A stretch of 64,000 nt of DNA from Streptomyces sp. NBC_01717. Lineage in GTDB: Bacteria > Actinomycetota > Actinomycetes > Streptomycetales > Streptomycetaceae. A model generated the notes under the pieces. It did not search any database. It saw nothing but the letters and a program-made list of their open reading frames with translations, and had not been told where the DNA came from. The first letter of the stretch is position 1; each line of letters opens with the position of its first letter. The position numbers were made by a program, and so were the translations under genes. This document shows, in pieces, positions 1 to 10,220 of this stretch. Location: the NCBI RefSeq assembly GCF_036248255.1, contig NZ_CP109178.1, forward strand, positions 6,846,001 through 6,910,000, in the 5' to 3' direction.

Positions 1-98
1 GCCTGGCTTGCTGGCGGGGGATTCCTTTCGTGCGTACTTTCGGAGGTGTTGAGCGGAGGTGGGGCGAGCAGAACCCGCTGCCGGAGAAGGGGAGAGCT

Positions 99-833
99 GT
101 GGCCATCATCGAGACCGACGCCGTACTGCACGAGGCGCACCGCGACAACCACACCCACCGGGATGTGAACGGTGGCTGGCTGCGTCCGGCGGTCTTCGGC
201 GCGATGGACGGGCTGGTCTCGAACCTGGCGCTGATGACCGGCGTCGCGGGTGGCTCGGTCTCCCAGCAGACCCTCGTGATCACCGGTCTGGCGGGTCTGG
301 CCGCCGGTGCGTTCTCCATGGCGGCCGGCGAATACACCTCCGTGGCCTCGCAGCGCGAGCTCGTCGAGGCCGAACTCGACGTCGAGCGACGCGAGTTGCG
401 CAAGCACCCGACGGACGAGATGGAAGAACTCGCCGCGCTCTACGAGTCCCGCGGTGTCGAGCCCGGGCTCGCCCGCGAGGTCGCCCGGCAGTTGTCCCGC
501 GACCCCGAGCAGGCCTTGGAGATACACGCCCGCGAGGAGCTGGGCATCGACCCGGGCGACCTGCCGTCGCCGCTCGTCGCAGCCGTCTCGTCGTTCGGTG
601 CCTTCGCGATGGGTGCGCTGCTGCCGGTACTGCCGTATCTGCTCGGTGCGAGCGCGATGTGGCCTGCGGTGCTGCTCGCGCTGGTCGGCCTCTTCGGCTG
701 CGGAGCGGTGGTGGCAAGGGTGACGGCCCGCAGCTGGTGGTTCAGCGGCCTGCGGCAGCTGGTGCTCGGCGGGACGGCCGCCGCGATCACGTACGGCCTG
801 GGCACCCTGTTCGGTGTGGCCGTCGGCGGCTGA
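99..833 (+). CDS. VIT1/CCC1-family metal transporter
   Basis: A 244-residue membrane protein of the VIT1/CCC1 family, which in other organisms moves Fe2+ or Mn2+ across membranes. The N-terminal hydrophobic block contains the family-typical stretch GAMDGLVSNLALMTGVAGG and a small-residue-rich second segment (GLAGLAAGAFSMAAGEY). A charged, Glu/Arg-rich helical linker follows, then three more membrane segments near the C-terminus. I chose the GTG at 99 because a purine-rich site (GGAGAAGGGGAGA) lies just upstream; an in-frame ATG at 30 has no such site and would add unconserved residues. It stands alone upstream of gltB. The metal is not determinable from sequence. Confidence 0.85.
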   Translation: MAIIETDAVLHEAHRDNHTHRDVNGGWLRPAVFGAMDGLVSNLALMTGVAGGSVSQQTLVITGLAGLAAGAFSMAAGEYTSVASQRELVEAELDVERRELRKHPTDEMEELAALYESRGVEPGLAREVARQLSRDPEQALEIHAREELGIDPGDLPSPLVAAVSSFGAFAMGALLPVLPYLLGASAMWPAVLLALVGLFGCGAVVARVTARSWWFSGLRQLVLGGTAAAITYGLGTLFGVAVGG

Positions 834-906
834 CCGTGCCCGCGCCGCCCCGCGCAACCCACCTGCAAGCAATCTGCCTGCAATCCGTGTGACGTACGTC
901 TTGGGC

Positions 907-922
907 TCCGCCCCTGGGCGGA
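907..922 (+). terminator. short GC hairpin after the VIT-family gene
   Basis: TCCGCC (907-912) pairs with GGCGGA (917-922) across a CCTG loop, 70 nt after the stop codon. There is no U-tract, as is usual for Streptomyces terminators. Confidence 0.5.
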
Positions 923-965
923 ACCACCCCGACGGACGTAAAATGAGTCTCTATACAAGGCTCCA

Positions 966-1003
966 CATAAGTAGCCGTTACTCGGCGGTTTCGTTTCCTT
1001 TAC
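966..1003 (-). promoter_or_regulatory. GlnR-box-like site upstream of gltB
   Basis: Read on the minus strand, the pentamers are GTAAA, GAAAC, GTAAC and TTATG, each separated by exactly 6 nt. The actinobacterial GlnR box is gTnAC-n6-GaAAC-n6-gTnAC-n6-GaAAC, so the first three pentamers fit at 14 of 15 positions and the fourth poorly. If the TAGACA at 1020 is a -10 element, the site is centred near -47, a position typical of activation. Binding is inferred. Confidence 0.6.
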
Positions 1004-1155
1004 CACTGGGCATGAGCCGTAGACACCGCAGGCAACGACGCCTGCTCTCTGTGGTCCCCCGGGCGCCGATCCTCCGACTGCGACCCGCTCCACCGCTCCG
1101 TGCGGTGTCCGCATGTTGGAACGGACTATCCGCTTCTTGAGAAGCGGCCCATCAT

Positions 1156-1171
1156 GTAACCTGCACGAAAT
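1156..1171 (+). promoter_or_regulatory. second GlnR half-box upstream of gltB
   Basis: GTAAC, six bases, then GAAAT: a near-perfect a/b half of a GlnR box, 63 nt before the gltB start. Only one half is present, so it is weaker evidence than the 966-1003 array. Confidence 0.35.
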
Positions 1172-1233
1172 TTCGCAGAGGGCCAACGTCGTCCCTCGGC
1201 ACTGCATATGCCACGACGACGACGGGAGAGCCA

Positions 1234-4200
1234 ATGCGTTCCGACGCCTGGTCGCCCATGGACGGTCGCCCCGCCCAGCAGGGGATGTACGACCCCCGTA
1301 ACGAGCACGACGCCTGTGGTGTCGGGTTCGTGGCCACTCTTACCGGTGTGGCCAGCCATGAGCTGGTCGAGCAGGCGCTGACCGTACTGCGCAACCTCGA
1401 GCACCGCGGCGCCACCGGATCCGAGCCCGACTCGGGCGACGGCGCCGGGATCCTGCTCCAGGTACCGGACGCCTTCCTCCGCGCAGAGGTCCCCTTCGAC
1501 CTCCCGGAGGCCGGTGGCTACGCCGTCGGAATCGCCTTCCTGCCCGCGGACGAGTCCACCGAGGCCGTCCAGAAGCTCGAGAAGATCGCCGCCGAGGAGG
1601 GCCTGAAGGTTCTCGGCTGGCGTGAGGTCCCGGTCAGTCCCGACCTCCTCGGCAGCGGCGCCCGCGCCACCATGCCCGAGTTCCGTCAGCTCTTCGTCGC
1701 GGACGGTGAGAGCGCAGGCATCGCGCTCGACCGCAAGGCCTTCGTGCTGCGCAAGCGCGCCGAGCGTGAGGCCGGGGTGTACTTCCCCTCGCTCTCCGCC
1801 CGCACGATCGTCTACAAGGGCATGCTCACCACCGGGCAGCTGGAGCCGTTCTTCCCGGACCTCTCCGACCGCCGTCTCGCCACCACGGTCGCGCTGGTCC
1901 ACTCGCGCTTCTCCACGAACACGTTCCCGAGCTGGCCGCTCGCCCACCCGTACCGCTTCGTCGCGCACAACGGCGAGATCAACACGGTCAAGGGCAACCG
2001 CAACTGGATGAAGGCCCGCGAGTCCCAGCTCGCGTCGAGCCTCTTCGGTACGGAGCAGCTGGACCGGATCTTCCCCGTCTGCACTCCGGACGCCTCCGAC
2101 TCCGCCTCCTTCGACGAGGTCCTGGAGCTGCTCCACCTCGGCGGCCGCTCGCTGCCGCACTCGGTGCTGATGATGGTCCCCGAGGCGTGGGAGAACCACG
2201 ACTCGATGGACCCGGCCCGGCGCGCCTTCTACCAGTACCACTCCACGATGATGGAGCCCTGGGACGGCCCGGCCTGCGTCACCTTCACCGACGGCACCCA
2301 GGTCGGCGCGGTCCTCGACCGCAACGGTCTGCGCCCCGGTCGTTACTGGGTCACCGACGACGGGCTCGTCGTCCTCTCCTCCGAGGTCGGTGTCCTGGAC
2401 ATCGCCCCCGCGAAGGTCGTCCGCAAGGGCCGGCTCCAGCCCGGCAAGATGTTCCTCGTCGACACCGCCGAGGGCCGCATCATCGAGGACGACGAGATCA
2501 AGGCGGGCCTCGCCGCCGAGAAGCCGTACCAGGAGTGGCTGGAGACCGGCGAGATCGAGCTGGAGGATCTCCCCGAGCGCGAGCACATCGTGCACACGCA
2601 CGCCTCCGTCACCCGCCGTCAGCAGACCTTCGGCTACACCGAGGAAGAGCTCCGCGTCATCCTCGCGCCGATGGCCCGCACCGCCGGCGAGCCGCTCGGC
2701 TCCATGGGCACGGACTCGCCGATCGCGGCCCTGTCCCAGCGCCCCCGGCTGCTCTTCGACTACTTCACCCAGCTGTTCGCGCAGGTCACCAACCCGCCGC
2801 TGGACGCCATCCGCGAGGAGCTCGTCACCTCGCTGCGCTCCACGCTCGGCCCGCAGGGCAACCTGCTGGAGCCGACCGCCGCGTCGTGCCGCAGTGTCAC
2901 GCTGCCGTTCCCGGTGATCGACAACGACGAGCTGGCCAAGCTGATACACATCAATGCCGACGGCGACATGCCGGGCATGAAGGCCGCCACGCTCTCCGGT
3001 CTCTACCGGGTCAGCGGCAGCGGTGAGGCCCTCGCCGCCCGGATCGAGCAGATCTGTACCGAGGTCGACGCCGCCATAGAGGACGGCGCCCGCCTGATCG
3101 TCCTGTCCGACCGGCACTCCGACGCCGAACACGCGCCGATCCCGTCGCTGCTGCTCACCTCGGCCGTCCACCACCACCTCATCCGTACCAAGCAGCGAAC
3201 CCAGGTGGGTCTGCTGGTCGAGGCCGGGGACGTCCGCGAGGTCCATCACGTCGCGCTGCTGATCGGTTACGGCGCCGCCGCGGTCAACCCGTACCTGGCG
3301 ATGGAGTCCGTCGAGGACCTGGTCCGGGCCGGCACGTTCATCGAGGACATCGAGCCCGAGCAGGCCATCCGGAACCTGATCTACGCGCTCGGCAAGGGCG
3401 TCCTGAAGGTCATGTCCAAGATGGGCATCTCGACCGTCGCCTCCTACCGCGGCGCCCAGGTCTTCGAGGCCGTCGGCCTCGACGAGGCCTTCGTCGCGAA
3501 GTATTTCAACGGCACCGCGACCAAGATCGGCGGCGCCGGACTCGACGTCGTCGCCAAGGAGGTCGCCGCCCGGCACGCCAAGGGCTACCCCGCCTCCGGC
3601 ATCTCCGCCTCGCACCGTGCGCTGGAGATCGGCGGCGAGTACCAGTGGCGCCGCGAGGGCGAGCCGCACCTGTTCGACCCGGAGACGGTCTTCCGCCTCC
3701 AGCACGCCACCCGCAACCGCCGGTACGACATCTTCAAGAAGTACACCGACCGGGTGAACGAGCAGTCCGAGCGCCTGATGACGCTCCGCGGGCTGTTCGG
3801 CTTCAAGTCGGACCGCGAGGCGATCCCGGTCGACGAGGTCGAGTCCGTCTCCGACATCGTCAAGCGGTTCTCCACCGGCGCCATGTCGTACGGCTCGATC
3901 TCCCGCGAGGCGCACGAGACCCTCGCCATCGCCATGAACCAGCTGGGCGGCAAGTCCAACACCGGTGAGGGCGGCGAGGACGCCGACCGGCTCTACGACC
4001 CGGCGCGCCGCTCGTCCATCAAGCAGGTCGCCTCCGGCCGCTTCGGTGTGACCAGCGAGTACCTGGTCAACGCGGACGACATCCAGATCAAGATGGCGCA
4101 GGGTGCCAAGCCCGGCGAAGGCGGCCAGCTGCCCGGCCACAAGGTCTACCCGTGGGTCGCCAAGACCCGGCACTCCACCCCGGGTGTCGGTCTGATCTCC

Positions 4201-5793
4201 CCGCCGCCGCACCACGACATCTACTCCATCGAGGACCTGGCTCAGCTGATCCACGACCTCAAGAACGCCAACCCCGCGGCCCGCATCCACGTGAAGCTGG
4301 TCTCCGAGGTCGGCGTCGGCACGGTCGCCGCGGGCGTCTCCAAGGCGCACGCGGACGTCGTCCTGATCTCCGGCCACGACGGCGGAACGGGCGCCTCGCC
4401 GCTCACCTCGCTGAAGCACGCGGGCGGCCCCTGGGAGCTCGGCCTCGCCGAGACCCAGCAGACCCTGCTGCTCAACGGCCTGCGCGACCGCATCGTGGTG
4501 CAGACCGACGGCCAGCTGAAGACCGGCCGTGACGTCGTCATCGCCGCGCTGCTGGGCGCCGAGGAGTTCGGTTTCGCGACCGCGCCGCTCGTCGTCTCGG
4601 GCTGCGTCATGATGCGCGTCTGCCACCTCGACACCTGCCCGGTCGGCATCGCCACCCAGAACCCGGTCCTGCGCGACCGGTTCTCCGGCAAGGCCGAGTA
4701 CGTCGTCAACTTCTTCGAGTTCATCGCCCAGGAAGTCCGCGAGCTCCTCGCCGAGCTCGGCTTCCGTACGATCGAGGAGGCCGTCGGCCACGCCGAGCTG
4801 CTGGACACCGACCGTGCGGTCACGCACTGGAAGGCGCAGGGCCTCGACCTGCAGCCCCTGTTCTACGTCCCGGAGCTGCCCGAGGGTGCGGTCCGCCACC
4901 AGCAGATCGAGCAGGACCACGGTCTCGCCAAGGCCCTCGACAACGAGCTGATCAAGCTCGCCGCCGACGCCCTGAACGCGGACAGCGCCGAGGACGCCCA
5001 GCCGGTCCGGGCCCAGATCGCGATCCGGAACATCAACCGGACCGTCGGCACCATGCTGGGCCACGAGGTGACGAAGAAGTTCGGCGGTGCCGGTCTGCCG
5101 CAGGACACCATCGACATCACCTTCACCGGCTCCGCCGGCCAGTCGTTCGGCGCGTTCGTGCCGAGCGGTGTGACGCTGCGCCTGGAGGGCGACGCCAACG
5201 ACTACGTCGGCAAGGGACTCTCCGGCGGCCGCGTCATCGTCCGCCCGGACCGCGGCGCCGACCACCTCGCCGAGTACTCCACCATCGCGGGCAACACCAT
5301 CGCCTACGGTGCGACCGGCGGCGAGCTGTTCCTGCGCGGCCGCACCGGTGAGCGGTTCTGCGTCCGCAACTCCGGCGCGACCGTCGTCTCGGAAGGCGTG
5401 GGCGACCACGGCTGCGAGTACATGACCGGGGGTCACGCCGTCGTCCTCGGCGAGACCGGACGCAACTTCGCCGCCGGTATGTCGGGCGGTGTCGCGTACG
5501 TCGTCGACCTGGACCGCGACAACGTCAACGTCGGCAACCTCGGTGCGATCGAGGAACTCTCCGACACCGACAAGCAGTGGCTGCACGACGTCGTGCGCCG
5601 CCACCAGGAGGAGACGGGCTCCACCGTCGCCGAGAAGCTGCTTGCCGAGTGGGACACCGCGGTGGCCCGCTTCAGCAAGATCATCCCGTCCACCTACAAG
5701 GCAGTGCTCGCCGCCAAGGACGCCGCTGAGCTCGCCGGTCTCTCCGAGCAGGAGACCACCGAGAAGATGATGGAGGCGGCGACCAATGGCTGA
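1234..5793 (+). CDS. gltB: glutamate synthase (NADPH) large subunit
   Basis: The 1519-residue alpha subunit of GOGAT, which releases ammonia from glutamine and channels it to 2-oxoglutarate to form glutamate. The glutamine amidotransferase domain begins at Cys28 (motif ACGVGF), which becomes the N-terminal nucleophile after propeptide removal. Central and FMN-binding synthase domains follow. The [3Fe-4S] cysteines lie around residues 1124-1135 ([15 protein letters not shown]), and the C-terminal GXXGXXXG beta-helix is complete. Length is normal. GGGAGA precedes the ATG at 1234. The stop overlaps the gltD start by 8 nt, so the two subunits are translationally coupled. GlnR-like sites in the leader suggest nitrogen control. 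Confidence 0.98.
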   Translation: MRSDAWSPMDGRPAQQGMYDPRNEHDACGVGFVATLTGVASHELVEQALTVLRNLEHRGATGSEPDSGDGAGILLQVPDAFLRAEVPFDLPEAGGYAVGIAFLPADESTEAVQKLEKIAAEEGLKVLGWREVPVSPDLLGSGARATMPEFRQLFVADGESAGIALDRKAFVLRKRAEREAGVYFPSLSARTIVYKGMLTTGQLEPFFPDLSDRRLATTVALVHSRFSTNTFPSWPLAHPYRFVAHNGEINTVKGNRNWMKARESQLASSLFGTEQLDRIFPVCTPDASDSASFDEVLELLHLGGRSLPHSVLMMVPEAWENHDSMDPARRAFYQYHSTMMEPWDGPACVTFTDGTQVGAVLDRNGLRPGRYWVTDDGLVVLSSEVGVLDIAPAKVVRKGRLQPGKMFLVDTAEGRIIEDDEIKAGLAAEKPYQEWLETGEIELEDLPEREHIVHTHASVTRRQQTFGYTEEELRVILAPMARTAGEPLGSMGTDSPIAALSQRPRLLFDYFTQLFAQVTNPPLDAIREELVTSLRSTLGPQGNLLEPTAASCRSVTLPFPVIDNDELAKLIHINADGDMPGMKAATLSGLYRVSGSGEALAARIEQICTEVDAAIEDGARLIVLSDRHSDAEHAPIPSLLLTSAVHHHLIRTKQRTQVGLLVEAGDVREVHHVALLIGYGAAAVNPYLAMESVEDLVRAGTFIEDIEPEQAIRNLIYALGKGVLKVMSKMGISTVASYRGAQVFEAVGLDEAFVAKYFNGTATKIGGAGLDVVAKEVAARHAKGYPASGISASHRALEIGGEYQWRREGEPHLFDPETVFRLQHATRNRRYDIFKKYTDRVNEQSERLMTLRGLFGFKSDREAIPVDEVESVSDIVKRFSTGAMSYGSISREAHETLAIAMNQLGGKSNTGEGGEDADRLYDPARRSSIKQVASGRFGVTSEYLVNADDIQIKMAQGAKPGEGGQLPGHKVYPWVAKTRHSTPGVGLISPPPHHDIYSIEDLAQLIHDLKNANPAARIHVKLVSEVGVGTVAAGVSKAHADVVLISGHDGGTGASPLTSLKHAGGPWELGLAETQQTLLLNGLRDRIVVQTDGQLKTGRDVVIAALLGAEEFGFATAPLVVSGCVMMRVCHLDTCPVGIATQNPVLRDRFSGKAEYVVNFFEFIAQEVRELLAELGFRTIEEAVGHAELLDTDRAVTHWKAQGLDLQPLFYVPELPEGAVRHQQIEQDHGLAKALDNELIKLAADALNADSAEDAQPVRAQIAIRNINRTVGTMLGHEVTKKFGGAGLPQDTIDITFTGSAGQSFGAFVPSGVTLRLEGDANDYVGKGLSGGRVIVRPDRGADHLAEYSTIAGNTIAYGATGGELFLRGRTGERFCVRNSGATVVSEGVGDHGCEYMTGGHAVVLGETGRNFAAGMSGGVAYVVDLDRDNVNVGNLGAIEELSDTDKQWLHDVVRRHQEETGSTVAEKLLAEWDTAVARFSKIIPSTYKAVLAAKDAAELAGLSEQETTEKMMEAATNG

Positions 5794-7246
5794 CCCCAAG
5801 GGCTTCCTGACCACCGGGCGCGAGGCCGCCAAGACCCGTCCCGTGGGCGAGCGCGTCAAGGACTGGAACGAGGTCTACGTTCCGGGCTCGCTGCTCCCGA
5901 TCATCAGCAAGCAGGCCGGCCGCTGCATGGACTGCGGCATCCCGTTCTGCCACAACGGCTGTCCGCTGGGGAACCTCATCCCCGAGTGGAACGACTACGC
6001 CTACCGCGAGGACTGGACGGCCGCGTCCGAGCGCCTGCACGCGACGAACAACTTCCCGGAGTTCACGGGCCGCCTGTGCCCCGCTCCGTGCGAGTCGGCG
6101 TGCGTGCTCGGCATCAACCAGCCGGCCGTCACCATCAAGAACGTCGAAGTCTCGATCATCGACAAGGCATGGGACAGCGGCGACGTCACCCCGCAGCCGC
6201 CGGAGCGCCTGTCCGGCAAGACCGTCGCGGTCATCGGCTCGGGCCCGGCGGGTCTCGCCGCCGCCCAGCAGCTGACCCGGGCTGGTCACACGGTCGCCGT
6301 CTACGAGCGTGCGGACCGCATCGGAGGCCTTCTCCGGTACGGCATCCCCGAGTTCAAGATGGAGAAGTCGCACATCAACCGCCGCATCGAGCAGATGCGC
6401 GCGGAAGGCACCAAGTTCCGTACGGAGGTGGAGATCGGCAAGGACCTCGATGCCGCCAAGCTCCGCCGCCGGTACGACGCGGTCGTCATCGCCGCCGGTG
6501 CCACCGTCTCCCGCGACCTGCCCGTCCCGGGCCGTGAGCTGAACGGCGTGCACTTCGCGATGGAGTACCTGCCGCTCGCCAACAAGGTGCAGGAGGGCGA
6601 CCTGACGGTCTCTCCGATCTCCGCCGAGGGCAAGCACGTCGTCGTCATCGGCGGCGGCGACACCGGCGCCGACTGCGTGGGTACCGCCCACCGGCAGGGC
6701 GCGGCCTCCGTCACCCAGCTGGAGATCATGTCGAAGCCGGGCGAGGAGCGGAACGCCAACCAGCCCTGGCCGACCTTCCCGATGCTGTACAAGGTCACCT
6801 CGGCGCACGAGGAGGGCGGCGAGCGGGTCTACTCCGTCTCCACCACCCACTTCGAGGGCGACGAGAACGGCAACGTCCAGGCGCTGCACCTCGTCGAGGT
6901 GGAGTTCAAGGACGGCAAGCTGGAGCAGAAGCCCGGCACCGAGCGGCGGATCCCGGCGCAGCTGGTCACGCTCGCCATGGGCTTCACCGGTACCGACCAG
7001 TCCAACGGCCTCGTCCAGCAGTTCGGTGTGAAGCTCGACGAGCGCGGTAATGTCGCGCGCGACGCGGACTACGCCACCGACGTCGAAGGTGTCTTCGTCG
7101 CCGGTGACGCGGGCCGCGGCCAGTCCCTCATCGTGTGGGCCATCGCCGAGGGCCGCTCCGCGGCGCGCGGTGTGGACCGCTTCCTGACCGGGGCCAGCGC
7201 ACTGCCGGCCCCGATCCGCCCGACGGACCGTTCCCTCACGGTCTGA
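5786..7246 (+). CDS. gltD: glutamate synthase small subunit
   Basis: The 486-residue beta subunit of GOGAT passes electrons from NADPH through FAD and [4Fe-4S] clusters to GltB. The N-terminal cluster motif [16 protein letters not shown] is intact, with further cysteines in CPAPCESAC. The FAD dinucleotide fold is [13 protein letters not shown] and the NADPH fold is [13 protein letters not shown]. Near the C-terminus, [18 protein letters not shown] matches the family's FAD-contacting end. Length is typical. The ATG lies inside the 3' end of gltB (8-nt overlap) with GATGATGGAGG acting as its ribosome binding site. Confidence 0.98.
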   Translation: MADPKGFLTTGREAAKTRPVGERVKDWNEVYVPGSLLPIISKQAGRCMDCGIPFCHNGCPLGNLIPEWNDYAYREDWTAASERLHATNNFPEFTGRLCPAPCESACVLGINQPAVTIKNVEVSIIDKAWDSGDVTPQPPERLSGKTVAVIGSGPAGLAAAQQLTRAGHTVAVYERADRIGGLLRYGIPEFKMEKSHINRRIEQMRAEGTKFRTEVEIGKDLDAAKLRRRYDAVVIAAGATVSRDLPVPGRELNGVHFAMEYLPLANKVQEGDLTVSPISAEGKHVVVIGGGDTGADCVGTAHRQGAASVTQLEIMSKPGEERNANQPWPTFPMLYKVTSAHEEGGERVYSVSTTHFEGDENGNVQALHLVEVEFKDGKLEQKPGTERRIPAQLVTLAMGFTGTDQSNGLVQQFGVKLDERGNVARDADYATDVEGVFVAGDAGRGQSLIVWAIAEGRSAARGVDRFLTGASALPAPIRPTDRSLTV

Positions 7247-7269
7247 GCACCACCAGCAGCACAACCAAC

Positions 7270-7365
7270 AGACGTCCCGTACAACGGCGTACGGAACTGA
7301 ACGCGGCGCCTGCCCGTCCCCGACCGGACGATTCGGCAGGCGCCGTGGCGCGTCCGGGGACGTCT
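7270..7365. terminator. nested hairpin between gltD and the rhomboid gene
   Basis: Two nested perfect stems: an outer AGACGTCCC (7270-7278) with GGGACGTCT (7357-7365) and an inner GGCGCCTGCC (7305-7314) with GGCAGGCGCC (7335-7344). It sits between convergent genes, so it probably terminates both. Confidence 0.7.
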
Positions 7366-7386
7366 CGTACCCGCCGGCCGGACGGC

Positions 7387-8322
7387 TCAGGCCACCGCCC
7401 CACCGGTCAGCTGTGATGTCTTGAGCGCCACCAGGGCGACCAGCAGCACGAACAGCACCGCACACCCGGCGATCTGCACGGCGGTACGGCGCTTCGCCGG
7501 AGCGTAGGCGAGCACGGCCATGACGATGCCGCCCGTGAGAAGGCCGCCCAGATGCCCCTGCCACGAGGTGAACCCTGCGGAGATCAGCATCCAGATCAGG
7601 AACCCGGCCAGGAACCGGTTGACCGCCTGCATGTCCCTTCCGAGCCGCCGGTTGATGACGTAGAAAGCCGCCGCGAGCCCGAAGATCGCCCCCGATGCGC
7701 CCACCGCGGTGTCGCCCGGCGCGATCAGATACACCAGCACCGAACCGCCCAGCGCGGAAAGCAGATACAGCGCGAGATAACGCCCCCGGCCGAGCTGCTC
7801 CTCGACGACCCGGCCCAGATTCCACAGCCCGTACATGTTGAAGAGGATGTGCAGCACCCCGAACGGCATGGAACCGAACGACGAGCCGCCCGGCGGAAGG
7901 TGAAGGAAGGCTCCGGTCAGCAGCCGGTACCACTCGCCGTCCACCACACCGACCGCGTCGAACCCGGGGATGTTCCCGCTCTCGTACACGTACTGACTGC
8001 CGTCCGAACCGTTCAGGCCCGCGCCGAGCATCCCGAACCTGTCGACGATGTCCGGACGGATCAGCTCGCCCAGATACGCCAGTACGTTCAGGCCTATCAG
8101 TACGTACGTCACGACGGGCACCGCCGTCCTCGACACCGCGCCGCCGAAAACCGTGCGCGCCTGCCGGACCGAGCGCTGCCCCTCCTTCACACACTCCACG
8201 CAGTGGTGGCCGACAGCGGCCTCACGCATGCAGTCGGGGCAGATGTAGCGGTCGCAGCGGGTACAGCGCACATACGTCTCGTACGACGGATGGCGATAGC
8301 ACGTGGTGACGGCGGCCTCCAT
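7387..8322 (-). CDS. rhomboid-family intramembrane serine protease with cysteine-rich N-terminus
   Basis: A 311-residue rhomboid protease, which cleaves membrane-spanning segments within the bilayer. The catalytic serine is Ser210 in GASGAIFGL and the histidine is His257 in GHLGGLLTG; the HxxxN-type segment HILFNMYGLW is also present. About six membrane helices are visible from residue 65 on. Residues 8-44 carry a Cys/His-rich module (C8, H11, C20, C23, C28, C31, H40, C41, C44) resembling a B-box zinc finger, a common actinobacterial arrangement. The ATG at 8322 is preceded by AAGGAG; a longer upstream reading frame has no support. Substrates are unknown. Confidence 0.93.
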   Translation of the reverse strand: MEAAVTTCYRHPSYETYVRCTRCDRYICPDCMREAAVGHHCVECVKEGQRSVRQARTVFGGAVSRTAVPVVTYVLIGLNVLAYLGELIRPDIVDRFGMLGAGLNGSDGSQYVYESGNIPGFDAVGVVDGEWYRLLTGAFLHLPPGGSSFGSMPFGVLHILFNMYGLWNLGRVVEEQLGRGRYLALYLLSALGGSVLVYLIAPGDTAVGASGAIFGLAAAFYVINRRLGRDMQAVNRFLAGFLIWMLISAGFTSWQGHLGGLLTGGIVMAVLAYAPAKRRTAVQIAGCAVLFVLLVALVALKTSQLTGGAVA

Positions 8323-8484
8323 GGCCGGCTCCTTCACTGGTGGGCGGTCACAAGGGCCGGTGGGGCGGCGGCGATCAAGATAGCGAACACCGCGAAGGGC
8401 GCCGCAGCCGGGTACGAGCGGACAAGGGCAGGTCGGCCAGGGTGACGTAACCTCTTGACCCCCGTACCAGGAACGGAGTCCCGG

Positions 8485-9204
8485 ATGGCAGCCATCAGCC
8501 TGCGCAAGGTCGAGGAGACGGCGCCCGCGCTGGTCAGCCTCTACAAGAGCGCGGGGGTCTCGCTGCAGAAGCACGGGCTGAGCGGGGAGCGCGCGGCGGT
8601 CTATCTCGTCCTCGACTACTCCGGCTCCATGAAGGAGTACTACAAGGACGGCAGCGTCCAGGCGCTCGCCGACCGGGTGCTCGGTCTGTCGGCCCACTTC
8701 GACGACGACGGCCGTGTGCCTGTCGTCTTCTTCTCCACGGACATCGACGCGGTCACCGAGATAGCCCTGGACAACCACCGCGGGCGCGTCGACGAGATCG
8801 TGGCAGGCCTCGGCCACATGGGGAAGACGAGCTATCACCTGGCCATGGACGCGGTCATCGACCATTACATCGACAGTGGCTCGACCGCGCCCGCACTCGT
8901 CGTCTTCCAGACCGACGGCGGTCCGATCAACAAGATGGCGGCCGAGCGCTATCTCTGCAAGGCGGCGAAACTGCCGATGTTCTGGCAGTTCATCGGCTTC
9001 GGCAACAAGCGCAGTTCGCAGTTCAACTTCCTGCACAAGCTCGACGAACTGGCCGTTCCCGCACAGCGTCCCGTCGACAACGCAGGCTTCTTCCACGCCG
9101 GACTCGACCCGCGGCAGGTCCCGGACGCCGATCTGTACGACCGGCTCGTCGCCGAATTCCCGCACTGGCTGGCCGCGGCCCGAGCGCAGAGGATCGTCAA
9201 GTGA
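8485..9204 (+). CDS. VWA domain protein (TerF-like)
   Basis: A 239-residue soluble protein made almost wholly of one von Willebrand A domain. The metal-binding MIDAS motif DYSGS is at residues 44-48, and the later MIDAS threonine and aspartate are plausible in MGKTSYH and FQTDGG. The overall layout resembles the C-terminal domain of TerF tellurite-resistance proteins, but no other ter genes are nearby, so that role is not supported. The ATG at 8485 has GGAACGGAG upstream. The stop overlaps the start of the HutD-like gene by 4 nt (GTGA), so the two are coupled. Function unknown. Confidence 0.8.
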   Translation: MAAISLRKVEETAPALVSLYKSAGVSLQKHGLSGERAAVYLVLDYSGSMKEYYKDGSVQALADRVLGLSAHFDDDGRVPVVFFSTDIDAVTEIALDNHRGRVDEIVAGLGHMGKTSYHLAMDAVIDHYIDSGSTAPALVVFQTDGGPINKMAAERYLCKAAKLPMFWQFIGFGNKRSSQFNFLHKLDELAVPAQRPVDNAGFFHAGLDPRQVPDADLYDRLVAEFPHWLAAARAQRIVK

Positions 9205-9764
9205 CGCCACGAGTGCTGAGGGCGGCCGACCGTACGGCCGTGCCCTGGAAGAACGGTGGGGGAGTCACCCGGGAGATCGCCGCGTCCCCCGAGGGCGCAC
9301 CGCTGGACGACTTCGACTGGCGCGTCAGTCTCGCCGATGTGTCCGCGGACGGGCCGTTCTCCTCGTTCCCGGGAGTCGACCGCACGCTGACCGTGGTCGA
9401 GGGCGCCGGAATGGATCTGATGGTGGGCGGCGAACACCACATCGTCGACGAGCAGTACTGGCCGCACGACTTCCCCGGAGACCTGGAGACGGTCGGCCGG
9501 CTGCTCGGCGGCCCGGTCGTGAACCTCAATGTGATGTACCGCAGAGAACGTACGACGGCGGAGGTGGCGGTAGTACGCGGCACCGTCCGGCTGCAGGCGC
9601 CGCAGAGCGGTGCGGTCCTGGCCGTCGCGCTGGAGGACGGTGCGGTGCTCGAAGGCCAGGACATCGAACTCGACCGCTACGACGCACTGGTGGCCGACAG
9701 CGCGTCGCCCGGAGTGCTCCGGACCCTGGGCTGGGCGCTCCTGGTCACGCTGTCCGCCAGGTGA
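9201..9764 (+). CDS. HutD-family protein
   Basis: A 187-residue cupin-fold protein of the HutD/Ves family. The N-terminal signature PWKNGGGVTREIA and the following DFDWRVSLADVSADGPFSSFPGVDR-type region (quoted in part) are characteristic. In proteobacteria HutD is linked to histidine use, but no hut genes are present here, so the role is open. It starts at the GTG at 9201, overlapping the VWA gene stop in a GTGA junction, so the two proteins are probably made together. Confidence 0.8.
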   Translation: MTPRVLRAADRTAVPWKNGGGVTREIAASPEGAPLDDFDWRVSLADVSADGPFSSFPGVDRTLTVVEGAGMDLMVGGEHHIVDEQYWPHDFPGDLETVGRLLGGPVVNLNVMYRRERTTAEVAVVRGTVRLQAPQSGAVLAVALEDGAVLEGQDIELDRYDALVADSASPGVLRTLGWALLVTLSAR

Positions 9765-9771
9765 GCCGCGG

Positions 9772-10059
9772 TCACGCGCCGGGAACCCGGTAGCGGTGCG
9801 CCTGCGACATCTTCGGCGGTCCGGACGTCATGGGCAGGCCCAGCTTCTCGGCGACCGGCAGCATCACGCTGCCGAACTTCTCCGCGGCCTCCGAGGACTC
9901 CCACAGGTCGAAGAGCTCCACGCCCGAATCGGTCACTGTGCAGACCTGCGACAGGCATCCGGCGAAGGGGTCTCCGGGCAGTGCCTGAAGTTCCCTCTGG
10001 AGAGCGTCGTACTGGTCGGCCGTGACGCCCGACAGAGTGGCATGCACCAAGATCGCCAT
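9772..10059 (-). CDS. small conserved protein, possible ferredoxin-like dimeric fold
   Basis: A 95-residue protein starting MAILVHATLSGVT. Its short alternating beta/alpha pattern, a central segment VELFDLWESSEAAEKF and length recall ABM/dimeric alpha-beta barrel proteins, but no catalytic signature is seen and I do not assign a function. The ATG at 10059 has GAGGGG upstream; a longer frame starting at 10173 overlaps the upstream region without a binding site. It is convergent with the HutD-like gene. Confidence 0.65.
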   Translation of the reverse strand: MAILVHATLSGVTADQYDALQRELQALPGDPFAGCLSQVCTVTDSGVELFDLWESSEAAEKFGSVMLPVAEKLGLPMTSGPPKMSQAHRYRVPGA

Positions 10060-10220
10060 CGTCAATCCCCTCGGGTTCACGGGATCAGTCCCTCCCCGCC
10101 GCCACGCTGACGGCCAGGTGCCTCGTACAGCAGAACACGATCGACCCAGGACGGCATCCGATCGGGTGGCCACCGGAAAACCGGACAGAAGATGTCGGGA
10201 TTCGAGGGTTCGATGGAGTC

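Larger units (their letters stand above)
834..1233 (+). other. 400-nt leader/intergenic region upstream of gltB
   Basis: This stretch carries no convincing gene. It holds the hairpin at 907-922, the GlnR-box-like array at 966-1003 and a second one at 1156-1171. It also has a possible -10 element TAGACA at 1020-1025, a small inverted repeat CGCTTCT/AGAAGCG at 1131-1146 and the palindrome CGAAATTTCG at 1166-1175. Short open frames here lack ribosome binding sites and protein-like composition. Confidence 0.6.

Noticed and set aside
440..1234. Minus-strand frame across the VIT gene and the gltB leader
   Set aside because: Overlaps a clear gene and is made of Arg/Pro/Ser low-complexity sequence.
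1113..1301. 62-codon frame in the gltB leader as a leader peptide
   Set aside because: No ribosome binding site and it runs into the gltB coding region in another frame without a regulatory codon run.
1126..5859. 1577-residue minus-strand open frame opposite gltB
   Set aside because: It is a mirror of gltB codon structure in GC-rich DNA, has no binding site or protein-like motifs, and gltB is certain.
8485..9204. Tellurite resistance operon
   Set aside because: Only a single TerF-like VWA domain; no terB, terC, terD or terZ nearby.
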